Of a stretch of DNA of 64,000 nucleotides, positions 45,249-52,504 are shown one piece after another. The notes under the pieces were generated by a model. The model saw only the letters and a program-made list of their open reading frames with translations, ran no database searches and was not told the DNA's origin. Position numbers and translations under genes: made by a program. This stretch comes from Chloroflexota bacterium (GTDB taxonomy: Bacteria; Chloroflexota; Anaerolineae; UBA1429), in assembly GCA_012841405.1 (NCBI GenBank), contig DUUT01000013.1, positions 25,175 through 89,174 of the forward strand. Direction: 5' to 3'. Positions within the stretch are counted from its first letter, which is position 1; each line of letters opens with the position of its first letter.

Positions 45249-46337
45249 ATGATGGACGATCGCACGCACCATACGGTGATCCAAGAGTGGGATGGCGAAG
45301 CGCCCCTCCTCCACGAGGTGATGCGCAGGGCAGGGGAGCGCCATATCCCCTGGCAGGCTGCCATCGAGGTGACCTATCGCTGCAATCTCGCCTGCCGTCA
45401 CTGCTACGTCGATGATGGGCTCAAGGGCACAGAACGGCCCGAGCTGTCCGTCGCCGAGTGGCAGCGGATTCTCGACGCGTTGGCTGCCAGTGGGACGCTC
45501 CACCTCCTCATCACCGGGGGCGAGCCGCTGGTGCGCGCGGACCTGTTGGACATCCTGGAGGCGGCCACCGAGCGCGGGTTCTTTGTCGCGCTGCTGACGA
45601 ACGGCACCCTGGTGTCACCCGAGTGGGTAGCTCAGCTACGCGCCCTGCGCCCGCACTTTGTGGGCACCAGCGTCTATGGCGCCTCCGCCGAAAGCCACGA
45701 CAGGATCACCCAGCGGCCGGGATCCTTCCGGCGCACCGTGGACGCCATTCGGTCGCTGGTGAACGCTGGGCTGACGGTCGTCGTGCAGGCGACGCTGATG
45801 GCCGACAACGTCGGCGAGATCGCCGCCATGCGCGCACTCGTCGCGGACCTGGGCGCGACATTCTCCCTCGGCTTTAGTCTGGTGCCGACCAAGGGATGCG
45901 GTCTGGGGCCGCAGGCACTGGAGGCACCTGTTGGAGAGATGCTGGAGCACCTCTGGGCAGAGCCGGCGGTGCTCGTCGAGCCGCATCAGGCCGAGCCGCG
46001 CGTCTGCCAGGCGGGCCGGGGCATCTGCTCCGTCTCGCCCAATGGCGACCTCTATCCCTGCCTCCTCATGCCACTCCGACTCGGCAGTCTACGGGAACGG
46101 TCGTTTGACGAGATCTGGTGGCAGCAGCCGCCCAAGGCGTTGGTGCACCTCCGCAGCCTCACCCCAGCCGATTGGGTCGCGTGCGAGGGGTGCCCCGATG
46201 CCGCGTTCTGTTTTCGCTGTCCGGGAGCCGCCCTCGGTGAGACGGGCTCTTTGACGGAGAGGCCACCCAGCTCGTGTCGCGCTGCCGCGATTCGGGCGCG
46301 GCTCTATCACACGAGGAAAGGAGGGAGCCGACTATGA
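45249..46337 (+). CDS. Radical SAM/SPASM peptide-modifying enzyme (PqqE-like)
   Basis: 362 residues. The radical SAM cluster is C45, C49 and C52 in YRCNLACRHCYVD, followed by LLITGGEPLVRADLL (GGEP motif) and HFVGTSVYGASAESHD. The C-terminal SPASM region has CQAGRGICSVSPNGDLYPC and CEGCPDAAFCFRCPG, giving cysteines for auxiliary Fe-S clusters. Enzymes of this layout install carbon-carbon, thioether or similar crosslinks in ribosomal peptides. Its stop overlaps the ATG of the 42-residue peptide gene (ATGA), tying enzyme and substrate translation. ATG 45252 is an alternative start. Confidence 0.9.
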   Translation: MMDDRTHHTVIQEWDGEAPLLHEVMRRAGERHIPWQAAIEVTYRCNLACRHCYVDDGLKGTERPELSVAEWQRILDALAASGTLHLLITGGEPLVRADLLDILEAATERGFFVALLTNGTLVSPEWVAQLRALRPHFVGTSVYGASAESHDRITQRPGSFRRTVDAIRSLVNAGLTVVVQATLMADNVGEIAAMRALVADLGATFSLGFSLVPTKGCGLGPQALEAPVGEMLEHLWAEPAVLVEPHQAEPRVCQAGRGICSVSPNGDLYPCLLMPLRLGSLRERSFDEIWWQQPPKALVHLRSLTPADWVACEGCPDAAFCFRCPGAALGETGSLTERPPSSCRAAAIRARLYHTRKGGSRL

Positions 46338-46462
46338 AAAAGAGATACCTCAAGCCCACCATCATCATTCAAAAGATCGAACTCGCCACGTTGGCCGGCC
46401 GCTACCAGAGTTTCTCACCGCTGCCCATCCTCAACCCACTGTTTAGGTTGTGCTGTAGCTAG
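46334..46462 (+). CDS. Putative RiPP precursor peptide (42 residues)
   Basis: ATG 46334 overlaps the radical SAM stop and has AAAGGAGGGAG about eight bases upstream, the strongest ribosome site in this operon. The ORF-track version adds 20 residues read from the enzyme gene. The leader MKKRYLKPTIIIQKIEL contains Y5-x-x-P8, the motif recognised by PqqD-like RRE proteins in lasso and related leaders. An ATLAG segment (18-22) is followed by a candidate core, RYQSFSPLPILNPLFRLCCS, which ends in two cysteines and a terminal Ser. It has no signal peptide. The core has no Asp or Glu, ruling out a lasso macrolactam. Crosslinks to Cys40/Cys41 or aromatic residues, and phosphorylation of Ser42, are plausible but unproven. 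Confidence 0.72.
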   Translation: MKKRYLKPTIIIQKIELATLAGRYQSFSPLPILNPLFRLCCS

Positions 46463-46480
46463 CTCGGTAACTGAGGGCGT

Positions 46481-46508
46481 CCGGTTGGTGCCCTAGGGAA
46501 CCAATCGG
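46481..46508 (+). terminator. Stable hairpin directly after the precursor peptide gene
   Basis: CCGGTTGGTGCCC-TA-GGGAACCAATCGG: the arms pair over about 12 positions with one mismatch and one G-T pair. There is no T-run, so it is not a standard intrinsic terminator. It starts 19 bases after the peptide stop and may protect the upstream mRNA or reduce read-through into the downstream genes. Confidence 0.5.
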
Positions 46509-46618
46509 CGCCCTGCGGCACCCACCGCCCGATTGGGGGGCCGTCCGTTGGCCCGTCTCACCGAGGGCGGCTCCGGGATCTCATGGCGGCCGCACCGTCC
46601 ATCTCGAGAGGTGACACG

Positions 46619-47215
46619 ATGGCCCACGGCGCGAGTGAACCCACGAGAACGCCGCGAACCCCGGGTGAATCGCCCGTGGGCCCGGTGCCCGATGCCGTGC
46701 TCGAAGAGCTCTCCGAAGAGCTGCTCGCCCGCGGCGGCCGTGTGTGGCGCAGTGTGACATCCGACAGCATGGCGCCCCTCCTGCGGGCGGGCGACCGCAT
46801 CCTCGTCGAGCCATGCGCCGATCGCATCCGCTGGGGTGACGTGATTGTCTTTCGCTCCCCCGCCGGACCGACCGTGCACCGCGTGCTCGGCATCCGCCGC
46901 GATACTGTGCCGCCCCAGATAATCGAAAAGGGGGACGCCAACCCCTTTGCGGGAAGTATCGCCCTGACAGCGGTGAGTGGTCGCGTGTGTCGGCGCGATC
47001 GTGAGGGCCGCTCGTTGGATCTGAACCATGGCAGGGGGCGCGTCATCCAGCTCATTCTGGCGACGCTGTCATTGCTGGCGTTGGGCGGGCTGCTCGCTGG
47101 TCAGGCAGTGCGACGTCTGTTGCACATCGAGCGCCCCACGGGCATCGCCACGCGCATTGCCGGGCTTCTCCGCGCCCTGTCTGAAGGTGTAGCCCGTGTG
47201 CTCGGAACGGATTAG
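46619..47215 (+). CDS. S26B signal-peptidase-like protein (Ser/His type)
   Basis: 198 residues from ATG 46619, seven bases after GAGAGG; ATG 46583 is the longer alternative. The catalytic-type motif is VTSDSMAPLLRAGDRILV with S50, followed by WGDVIVFRSPAGPTVHRVLGI with H87 and EKGDANP. A His where bacterial type I peptidases have Lys places it with the SipW/archaeal/ER (S26B) group. Unusually the soluble catalytic domain comes first and a membrane segment (VIQLILATLSLLALGGLLAGQAV) comes after it. S26-family genes occur beside HprK/PqqD/nucleotidyltransferase sets, suggesting leader removal or membrane-coupled processing of the peptide (inference). Confidence 0.82.
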   Translation: MAHGASEPTRTPRTPGESPVGPVPDAVLEELSEELLARGGRVWRSVTSDSMAPLLRAGDRILVEPCADRIRWGDVIVFRSPAGPTVHRVLGIRRDTVPPQIIEKGDANPFAGSIALTAVSGRVCRRDREGRSLDLNHGRGRVIQLILATLSLLALGGLLAGQAVRRLLHIERPTGIATRIAGLLRALSEGVARVLGTD

Positions 47216-47255
47216 CCGGCGCTGGTGCCGGGCAACGCCTGGCTCTCAGGGCCGC

Positions 47256-47274
47256 GCCTTGCGCAGGGCAAGGC
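47256..47274 (+). terminator. Hairpin after the S26B gene
   Basis: GCCTTGC-GCAGG-GCAAGGC is a perfect 7-bp stem with a five-base loop, 40 bases after the stop. It lacks a following T-run, so it may be a weak or Rho-assisted terminator or a processing site. Confidence 0.4.
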
Positions 47275-47315
47275 CGCCTGCGCGGGCTGCCGGGAGCTGG
47301 ACCTAGGCCGCCCCA

Positions 47316-47378
47316 TCGGACGCCCCCCGCGCATCATACCTGTCCCGTTGCTGGCATGATGCGTCAACCATCATCAGC
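47316..47378 (+). repeat. Intergenic repeat, copy 1 (with ATGATG-N7-CATCAT palindrome)
   Basis: About 63 bases that align with 62720-62782 at roughly 80% identity with two single-base gaps. Shared blocks are TCGGACGCC, CCCGTTGC and ATGCGTCAA-N-CATCAT. The core at 47356-47374 is an inverted repeat, ATGATG-CGTCAAC-CATCAT. This copy ends about 40 bases before the PqqD gene start. Confidence 0.65.
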
Positions 47379-47421
47379 GCGGGGCGCGTCTTGAGGCGCC
47401 AACAGGAGGATGAAGGGAAAC

Positions 47422-47706
47422 ATGGAAAAGCGCTACCTGAAGCGCAGTGAGGACTATGTGTGGCGCGACATCGGCGGAGAGATCGTGATCCTCAACGCGG
47501 AGGGCACCCAGGTCTGCCTACTGAATGAGACGGCCGCGACCATCTGGGCTCTCTGCGACGGCGAGCGCGACGTGTGCGCCATTGCCCAGGCCATCGCGAC
47601 GCAGTACGACGTATCGCACGACGAGGCGACGACCGACGTGCACGAGTTCGCCGGACAGCTCGTAGCCTCGGGCTTCGCCGAATGGGTGGGCGCCACCGAG
47701 GTGTAG
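47422..47706 (+). CDS. PqqD-like RiPP recognition element protein
   Basis: 94 residues from ATG 47422. GGAGG directly abuts the ORF-track ATG 47410, which leaves no spacer, so the second ATG (after AAGGG) is preferred. The PqqD fold is evident in DIGGEIVILNAEGTQVCLLNETAATIWALCDGERDVCAIAQAIATQYDV and the closing VHEFAGQLVASGFAEW. Such proteins bind a precursor's leader through an exposed strand and present it to the modifying enzyme. The N-terminus MEKRYLKRSEDYVW resembles the peptide's own MKKRYLKPT. It sits 31 nt before the ABC transporter genes. Confidence 0.9.
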   Translation: MEKRYLKRSEDYVWRDIGGEIVILNAEGTQVCLLNETAATIWALCDGERDVCAIAQAIATQYDVSHDEATTDVHEFAGQLVASGFAEWVGATEV

Positions 47707-47737
47707 CGTTGGTTCCGGGTGACGAAAGGATGCGGGA

Positions 47738-48754
47738 GTGGGCGTCATCGAGACCCAGGCCCTCACCAAGGCCTTTTCGAGACGAACCGATTACCGCGCA
47801 CTGTGGCGCCTCGGCAGGCGCCACGACCTCGTGGCCGTCGACGCCGTCGACTTGGTGGTGGAAGAGGGAGAGCTGTTCGGCCTGCTGGGGCCGAATGGCG
47901 CGGGCAAGACCACCCTCACCAAGCTGCTGTGTACCCTCATCCTGCCGACGTCGGGGAGGGCCACCGTTTGCGGCCACGACGTGGTGGCCGATGCCGCTGA
48001 TGTGCGGCGCGAGGTGGGGCTGGTCGATTGCCAGGATCGCAGTTTCTTTTGGCGGCTGTCGGGTTGGCAGAACCTCCTCTTCTTTGCCGCGCTGGTGGGC
48101 CTGCATGGGGCCCAGGCGCGGCGTCGCATCGCGGAACTCGTGGACCTCGTCGGCCTGGAGGGCGACATCGACCGCCGGTTCATGACCTACTCCAGCGGCA
48201 TGCGGCAACGGCTGGCCATCGCCCGCGGGCTGCTGTCCATGCCCCTCGTCGTGTTCATGGACGAGCCGACGCGCAGCCTTGATCCGGTCACCGCGCGTGA
48301 CCTGCGCCGCTTTATCCGCGAGATACTGGTCGATGCCCTGGGGCGTACGGTGGTGCTCGTGACCCATCGCCTGGAAGAGGCCGAGGAGCTCTGTGATCGC
48401 GTGGCCATCATGAACCACGGGCGCGTGCTGGCCTGTTCGCCGGCCGAGGACATCAAGCGGCGCATCTCGGCGCGCCTGCGCTACACCCTGCGCGTGCGGC
48501 GCCTCGCGCCAGAGGTCCTCGCGCCCCTGCGAGGCGCGCCGGGGGTGGCCGATCTGTGCATGGCCGATGCCAACTCGCACGGCGTCGAGTTGCAGCTCCT
48601 CCTGGCCGATGAGGATACCTGCCTGCCGGGCCTCATCCGCGAGATCGTGACACTGGGCGGCGATATCGTGCATTGCCAGTCGCAGGGGCTGTCCTTGGAG
48701 GAGGCATTCGTGCAAATGGTGCAGGGGTCGGATGATGGTATTGGCACTACATAG
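47738..48754 (+). CDS. ABC transporter ATP-binding protein of the peptide operon
   Basis: 338 residues from GTG 47738. Walker A LLGPNGAGKTTLTKLL, signature YSSGMRQRLAIARGLL, VVFMDEPTRSLDP (an R replaces the usual G in the D-loop region) and VLVTHRLEEAEEL are intact. The N-terminal extension FSRRTDYRALWRLGRRHDLVAVDAVDL, the 'NatA/DrrA' type spacing and a C-terminal domain of ~100 residues match exporters of antibiotics, peptides or glycans. It overlaps the permease gene by 23 bases, so the two form one unit. It is the likely exporter, or self-protection pump, for the modified peptide. Confidence 0.9.
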   Translation: MGVIETQALTKAFSRRTDYRALWRLGRRHDLVAVDAVDLVVEEGELFGLLGPNGAGKTTLTKLLCTLILPTSGRATVCGHDVVADAADVRREVGLVDCQDRSFFWRLSGWQNLLFFAALVGLHGAQARRRIAELVDLVGLEGDIDRRFMTYSSGMRQRLAIARGLLSMPLVVFMDEPTRSLDPVTARDLRRFIREILVDALGRTVVLVTHRLEEAEELCDRVAIMNHGRVLACSPAEDIKRRISARLRYTLRVRRLAPEVLAPLRGAPGVADLCMADANSHGVELQLLLADEDTCLPGLIREIVTLGGDIVHCQSQGLSLEEAFVQMVQGSDDGIGTT

Positions 48755-49550
48755 GGCGTGGGCATTCGTTCGGCGCGACGCGCAGATCCAGGCGAGCTAC
48801 CGCCTCGATTTCGTCATGCGCATCGGTGGCATTGTGCTGTCCGTCGCGGTGTTCTACTTTATCTCTGACATGCTCGGCACGGTGGTGAACCCCTACCTGC
48901 AGGACTATCGCGCCGACTATTTCCACTTTGCCCTGATGGGCGTGGCCTTTTACCCCCTGATCGACGCCAGCATCGCCAGTCTGTCGCGCATCATCCAGGA
49001 GTACCAGTCGGACGGCACGCTGGAGGTGCTGTTCCTCAGCCCGATGCCAATCCTCCTGTCGCTGCTCCTATCCAACCTGTGGACCTACCTCTGGACGCTG
49101 GCCCAATCGCTCCTGTACCTCCTGTCAGGTGTGCTGCTCTTTGGGGCGACGCTGAACTGGAGCAACCTACTGAATGCCCTGCTCGTCATCGCCATGGCCG
49201 TCCTCGCCAACGCGGGGTTGGGGCTCATCAATGCCAGCTTTGTGCTCGTGACCAAGCGCTCCAGCCCCATAGCGGCCCTCCTCAGCCTGGTGACAGGACT
49301 GCTCGCGGGGGTCTACTACCCGGTCGAGGTGCTTCCCGGCTGGCTGCGGTCGCTGAGCCTCCTCCTGCCGGCCACCCACGCGCTCAACGCCCTCCGCACG
49401 AGCCTGCTCGGGGGCGCCACGTGGCAGGCCATCCTCCCTGAGCTCATCGTCATGGCCCTCTTTGCCATCCTGCTCCTGCCGCTGGGCCTGTTTTCATTCC
49501 GCCTAGCAGTGCGCTGGGCCAAGATCGATGGCAGCCTGACCCAGTACTGA
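48732..49550 (+). CDS. ABC-2 type permease of the peptide operon
   Basis: 272 residues, starting ATGATG within the end of the ATPase gene. Six membrane segments are visible, from IGGIVLSVAVFYFISDMLG to ELIVMALFAILLLPLGLFSF, with LSRIIQEYQSDGTLEVLFLSPMPILLSLLLSNLW as the cytoplasmic coupling region typical of ABC-2 permeases. Together with 47738 it forms a homodimeric-type exporter. It is a different family branch from the Wzm-like permease at 6797. Confidence 0.88.
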   Translation: MMVLALHRAWAFVRRDAQIQASYRLDFVMRIGGIVLSVAVFYFISDMLGTVVNPYLQDYRADYFHFALMGVAFYPLIDASIASLSRIIQEYQSDGTLEVLFLSPMPILLSLLLSNLWTYLWTLAQSLLYLLSGVLLFGATLNWSNLLNALLVIAMAVLANAGLGLINASFVLVTKRSSPIAALLSLVTGLLAGVYYPVEVLPGWLRSLSLLLPATHALNALRTSLLGGATWQAILPELIVMALFAILLLPLGLFSFRLAVRWAKIDGSLTQY

Positions 49551-49562
49551 GAAAGGTACACC

Positions 49563-50927
49563 GTGCGACCGAACCCCACAGCGACTCCCATACGAGCATC
49601 GAGCGACAACGATCCCACCGATCGCCACGATCGTCTCGATCGCGTGCCGGTCTCGGACGCCCTCCGCGGAGTGCTCGTCGCCCTGGCCACGGGCGACATC
49701 GACCGCCCCGTGCCCTGGGGGCAAATCACGGCAGACGAGCTCGTCGCCGCCCTGGACCGCGAGCGCCTCATCGGCCTGGCCCACCGCTACGTGCAAGAAT
49801 CACCCCACCGTGACGACGTGCCCGCCCTCGAGGCCGAGCGTGTGCGCGAGGCGCATCTGGTGACGGCGATTCGCCTCGCGGTGACCTACCAGATGATGGG
49901 GCATGTCCTGCGGCACCTGGCCAAGGCGGCCCCGCCCTATCTCGTTGCCAAGGGCCCAGCCGTGGCACAGCTCCTCTACCCCAACCCCTGGCTCCGCACG
50001 TTCAGCGACGTGGATGTGATCGTCCACCAAAGCGATTGGCGAGCCATGGACGAGGTAGTGATCGGCATGGGCTTTGTTCCCGAGCGCGACGCCCGCGTAC
50101 CGCTACCGCCCCTGACCGGCGCCGACGCCCTCTATGAACGCACCTACCGCCACCCGTCGGGATTTACGCTGGACGTCCACTACGATGACCTGCTGAATTG
50201 TGGGCTGGCCGCGCGTGACGCCAACGGGTTCTGGCGTCGCGCGCAGCAGATCGACATCGAGGGGGTTCGCGTCCGCACATTGGCCCCGGCGGATCAGTTC
50301 GTGCACCTCTGCGCCCACGCCCATTACCACGGCTATACGCGCCTCGTGTGGCTCTCTGACCTCGCCTTCCTGCTGCGCGACCATGGGGATACGGTGGATT
50401 GGGATCAGGTAGTTCGCACCGTCCAGCTCGAGGAGGCGCAGGTCCCCGTCTACTATACCGCTCGGCTCCTCGAGGCGCTGCTTGGCGTCACCGTCCCCCC
50501 GCGCGTCCTTGCGCAGGTGCGCCCGGATCGCATCCGCCGCGCCATCCACGAGCTGCTCCTGCCCGAGCGCGATCTCGTGGCGCTACGACCCATGTGGCGC
50601 CCCGATCTGAGCTTTTACTTTCTGCCGCTGCTCAAGCGACTGGTACCGGATATGCTGGTCATGGGCCGCCGTCGCGACAAGCTCGCCTATTTGGCGCGAC
50701 TACTCGTTCCGCCACCACACTGGCTGAGACGCTACTACAGCCTGTCTCCATCCTCTCCCATCTGGCCCCATTATGTCCTCCATCCCCTCAAACTGCTGTA
50801 CCACTATGCGACGGAGCTGATAACCGCGGCGCGCCTGCGACGCCTGCGACTCGACGAGGACGACCTCCCCTACCTCCGGCGAACCTCGGTGGACAACGGC
50901 GCTCTCTTTCCCCAGTCGAGCCGCTAA
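49563..50927 (+). CDS. PF14907-type uncharacterised nucleotidyltransferase
   Basis: 454 residues from GTG 49563, 12 nt after the permease. The segment YLVAKGPAVAQLLYPNPWLRTFSDVDVIVHQSDW carries the DxD of nucleotidyltransferase folds in the pattern K(G)..A....YP....R...D.D. Then come HYDDLLNCGL and DQFVHLCAHAHYHGYTRLVWLSDLAFLL, which are family landmarks. Members recur in kinase-bearing lasso-peptide and HprK/PqqD gene sets, but their reaction is not established; nucleotidylation of the peptide or of a partner protein is possible. It closes the RiPP-like operon. Confidence 0.85.
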   Translation: MRPNPTATPIRASSDNDPTDRHDRLDRVPVSDALRGVLVALATGDIDRPVPWGQITADELVAALDRERLIGLAHRYVQESPHRDDVPALEAERVREAHLVTAIRLAVTYQMMGHVLRHLAKAAPPYLVAKGPAVAQLLYPNPWLRTFSDVDVIVHQSDWRAMDEVVIGMGFVPERDARVPLPPLTGADALYERTYRHPSGFTLDVHYDDLLNCGLAARDANGFWRRAQQIDIEGVRVRTLAPADQFVHLCAHAHYHGYTRLVWLSDLAFLLRDHGDTVDWDQVVRTVQLEEAQVPVYYTARLLEALLGVTVPPRVLAQVRPDRIRRAIHELLLPERDLVALRPMWRPDLSFYFLPLLKRLVPDMLVMGRRRDKLAYLARLLVPPPHWLRRYYSLSPSSPIWPHYVLHPLKLLYHYATELITAARLRRLRLDEDDLPYLRRTSVDNGALFPQSSR

Positions 50928-51085
50928 CGCCATGCAGGGCACAACACGTCGCCGGCGCGTCGTGGCCCTGTACGCCGCCATCGGACGGAGCGCCCGCCGG
51001 CGACCGCTGTCACGCCGCGGCGGGATGGCCTGCCCTCGGATCCTGACGACGTGGGCCCTGACCTAGGGAACAGGGTGATTGCGCC

Positions 51086-52291
51086 ATGCATGTGCTGTTT
51101 GTGACGCCGTATATCCCTTCACTCATCCGCGTACGGCCCTACAACCTCATCCGCAGTCTCGCGGAGCTCGGCCACCGCGTCTCGTTGGTGGCGCTCGCAG
51201 TGGGAGACGAGACAGCCCAGGCCGATGGCATCCGCCCCTACTGCCATCGGTTCCACCTCGTCCTGCTGCGTTCACGGCAGGTCGCCAGCAACCTCGTATC
51301 AGCGCTCACGCGGCGCGTGCCACTCCAGGCCGCCTACGGCCACTCACGGCAGATGATGCGCAGCATCCGGGCGCTGCTGCAGGAAGAGCCGGTGGACGTG
51401 GCGCACGTGGAGCACCTCCGTGCCAGCATGCTGGGCGACGCGGTAACGGGCATCCCCCGCGTCTTTGACTCGGTCGATTGTATTAGCCTGTTAATGGAAC
51501 GGGCGTCCCAGGGCAGCCCACAGATCGGCAATCGCCTGATGGCGCGCCTCGAGTTGGGGCGCACGCGTAGCTATGAGGGGCGCCTCCTCGACACGTACGA
51601 GCGTGTCCTCGTGACCTCGGCCGAGGATCGGCAGGCCCTCCTGGAGCTCATGGATCGCTCCGGGGTAGCGGATGCTCCGCGCCGCCTCGTGGTGCTGCCC
51701 AATGGCGTGGACCTCGAGTACTTTTGCCCGCTGCCCGTCGAGCGCGAACCCGACGCCCTCGTCTATACGGGCAAGATGAGCTACCACGCCAACGTCGCCA
51801 GCGCGCTGTACCTCGCCCGAGAGGTGATGCCGCGCATCTGGTGGCGCCGGCCGAATACCTCCCTGTGGATCGTGGGCAAGGACCCCCCACCGGTGATTCG
51901 CGCGCTGGCCGCAGACGCGCGCATTACCGTCACGGGGTTCGTGCCCGACATGCGCCCCTATCTCGCGCGAGCCACCGTGGCGGCTTGCCCCATCGCCTAC
52001 GGTGTGGGCATCCAGAACAAGGTGCTGGAAGCCATGGCGATGGCCACACCCGTGGTGACGAGCTCCCGAGTCCGCGTGGCGCTCGGGGCGACGCCAGGCG
52101 CGCATCTCATGGTGGCCGACCGCCCCGAGGACTTTGCCGACAAGGTGCTCCAGCTGCTGTCCGATGCGACGCTGCGCACCCGGCTAGGCGCCGCCGGGCG
52201 CCAGTACGTCATGGGCAATCACCACTGGCCGACGATTGCCTCCCGTCTGACCGAGGTCTATGCCGAGGTCGCCGGCGAACCGGCGGAATGA
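51086..52291 (+). CDS. GT4-family glycosyltransferase (EpsH1-system Stp1-like)
   Basis: 401 residues; ATG 51086 with AGGGTGATT upstream. It begins MHVLFVTPYIPSLIRVRPYNLIRSLAELGHRV and includes FDSVDCISLLMERAS, VLPNGVDLEYF, YTGKMSYHANVASALYLAREVMPRIW and CPIAYGVGIQNKVLEAMAMATPVVTSS. It is a paralogue of 32858 and 36354 but is separated from the main locus by the peptide operon, so the EPS genes appear interrupted by that operon. The 158 nt before it hold no gene. Confidence 0.9.
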   Translation: MHVLFVTPYIPSLIRVRPYNLIRSLAELGHRVSLVALAVGDETAQADGIRPYCHRFHLVLLRSRQVASNLVSALTRRVPLQAAYGHSRQMMRSIRALLQEEPVDVAHVEHLRASMLGDAVTGIPRVFDSVDCISLLMERASQGSPQIGNRLMARLELGRTRSYEGRLLDTYERVLVTSAEDRQALLELMDRSGVADAPRRLVVLPNGVDLEYFCPLPVEREPDALVYTGKMSYHANVASALYLAREVMPRIWWRRPNTSLWIVGKDPPPVIRALAADARITVTGFVPDMRPYLARATVAACPIAYGVGIQNKVLEAMAMATPVVTSSRVRVALGATPGAHLMVADRPEDFADKVLQLLSDATLRTRLGAAGRQYVMGNHHWPTIASRLTEVYAEVAGEPAE

Positions 52292-52389
52292 GGGCCTGAG
52301 GTATCAATTTGTCGCTTTACAGAACGGGGCAACACCCCATGGAAGTCAAGAATACCCAGTATACTGAGCTTAAAGAGCGGTCCATCGAT

Positions 52390-52417
52390 TTGCCGCCTCC
52401 GCGGAGATTGTTATACT
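52390..52417 (+). promoter_or_regulatory. Promoter of the secreted glycoside hydrolase gene
   Basis: TTGCCG (52390-52395), a 16-base spacer and TATACT (52412-52417) give a good housekeeping-sigma promoter. The expected transcript start near 52424 leaves an ~80-base leader before ATG 52505, but almost none before ATG 52430, so it also supports the downstream start. Confidence 0.65.
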
Positions 52418-52504
52418 GTCTGCCCTACCATGACATCGGACCATCAGTGTCATAGCATCACCACACCTCGCGGGCCACGAGCCTGCGGGAAACGAGGCAA
52501 GAGG

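Noticed and set aside
27201-50927. Lasso-peptide cluster (asparagine synthase, HprK-like kinase, PqqD, nucleotidyltransferase)
   Set aside because: The asparagine synthase keeps its Cys2 glutaminase, is 15 kb away in the EPS series, no B2 transglutaminase-type protease is present, and the peptide has no Asp/Glu to form the ring.
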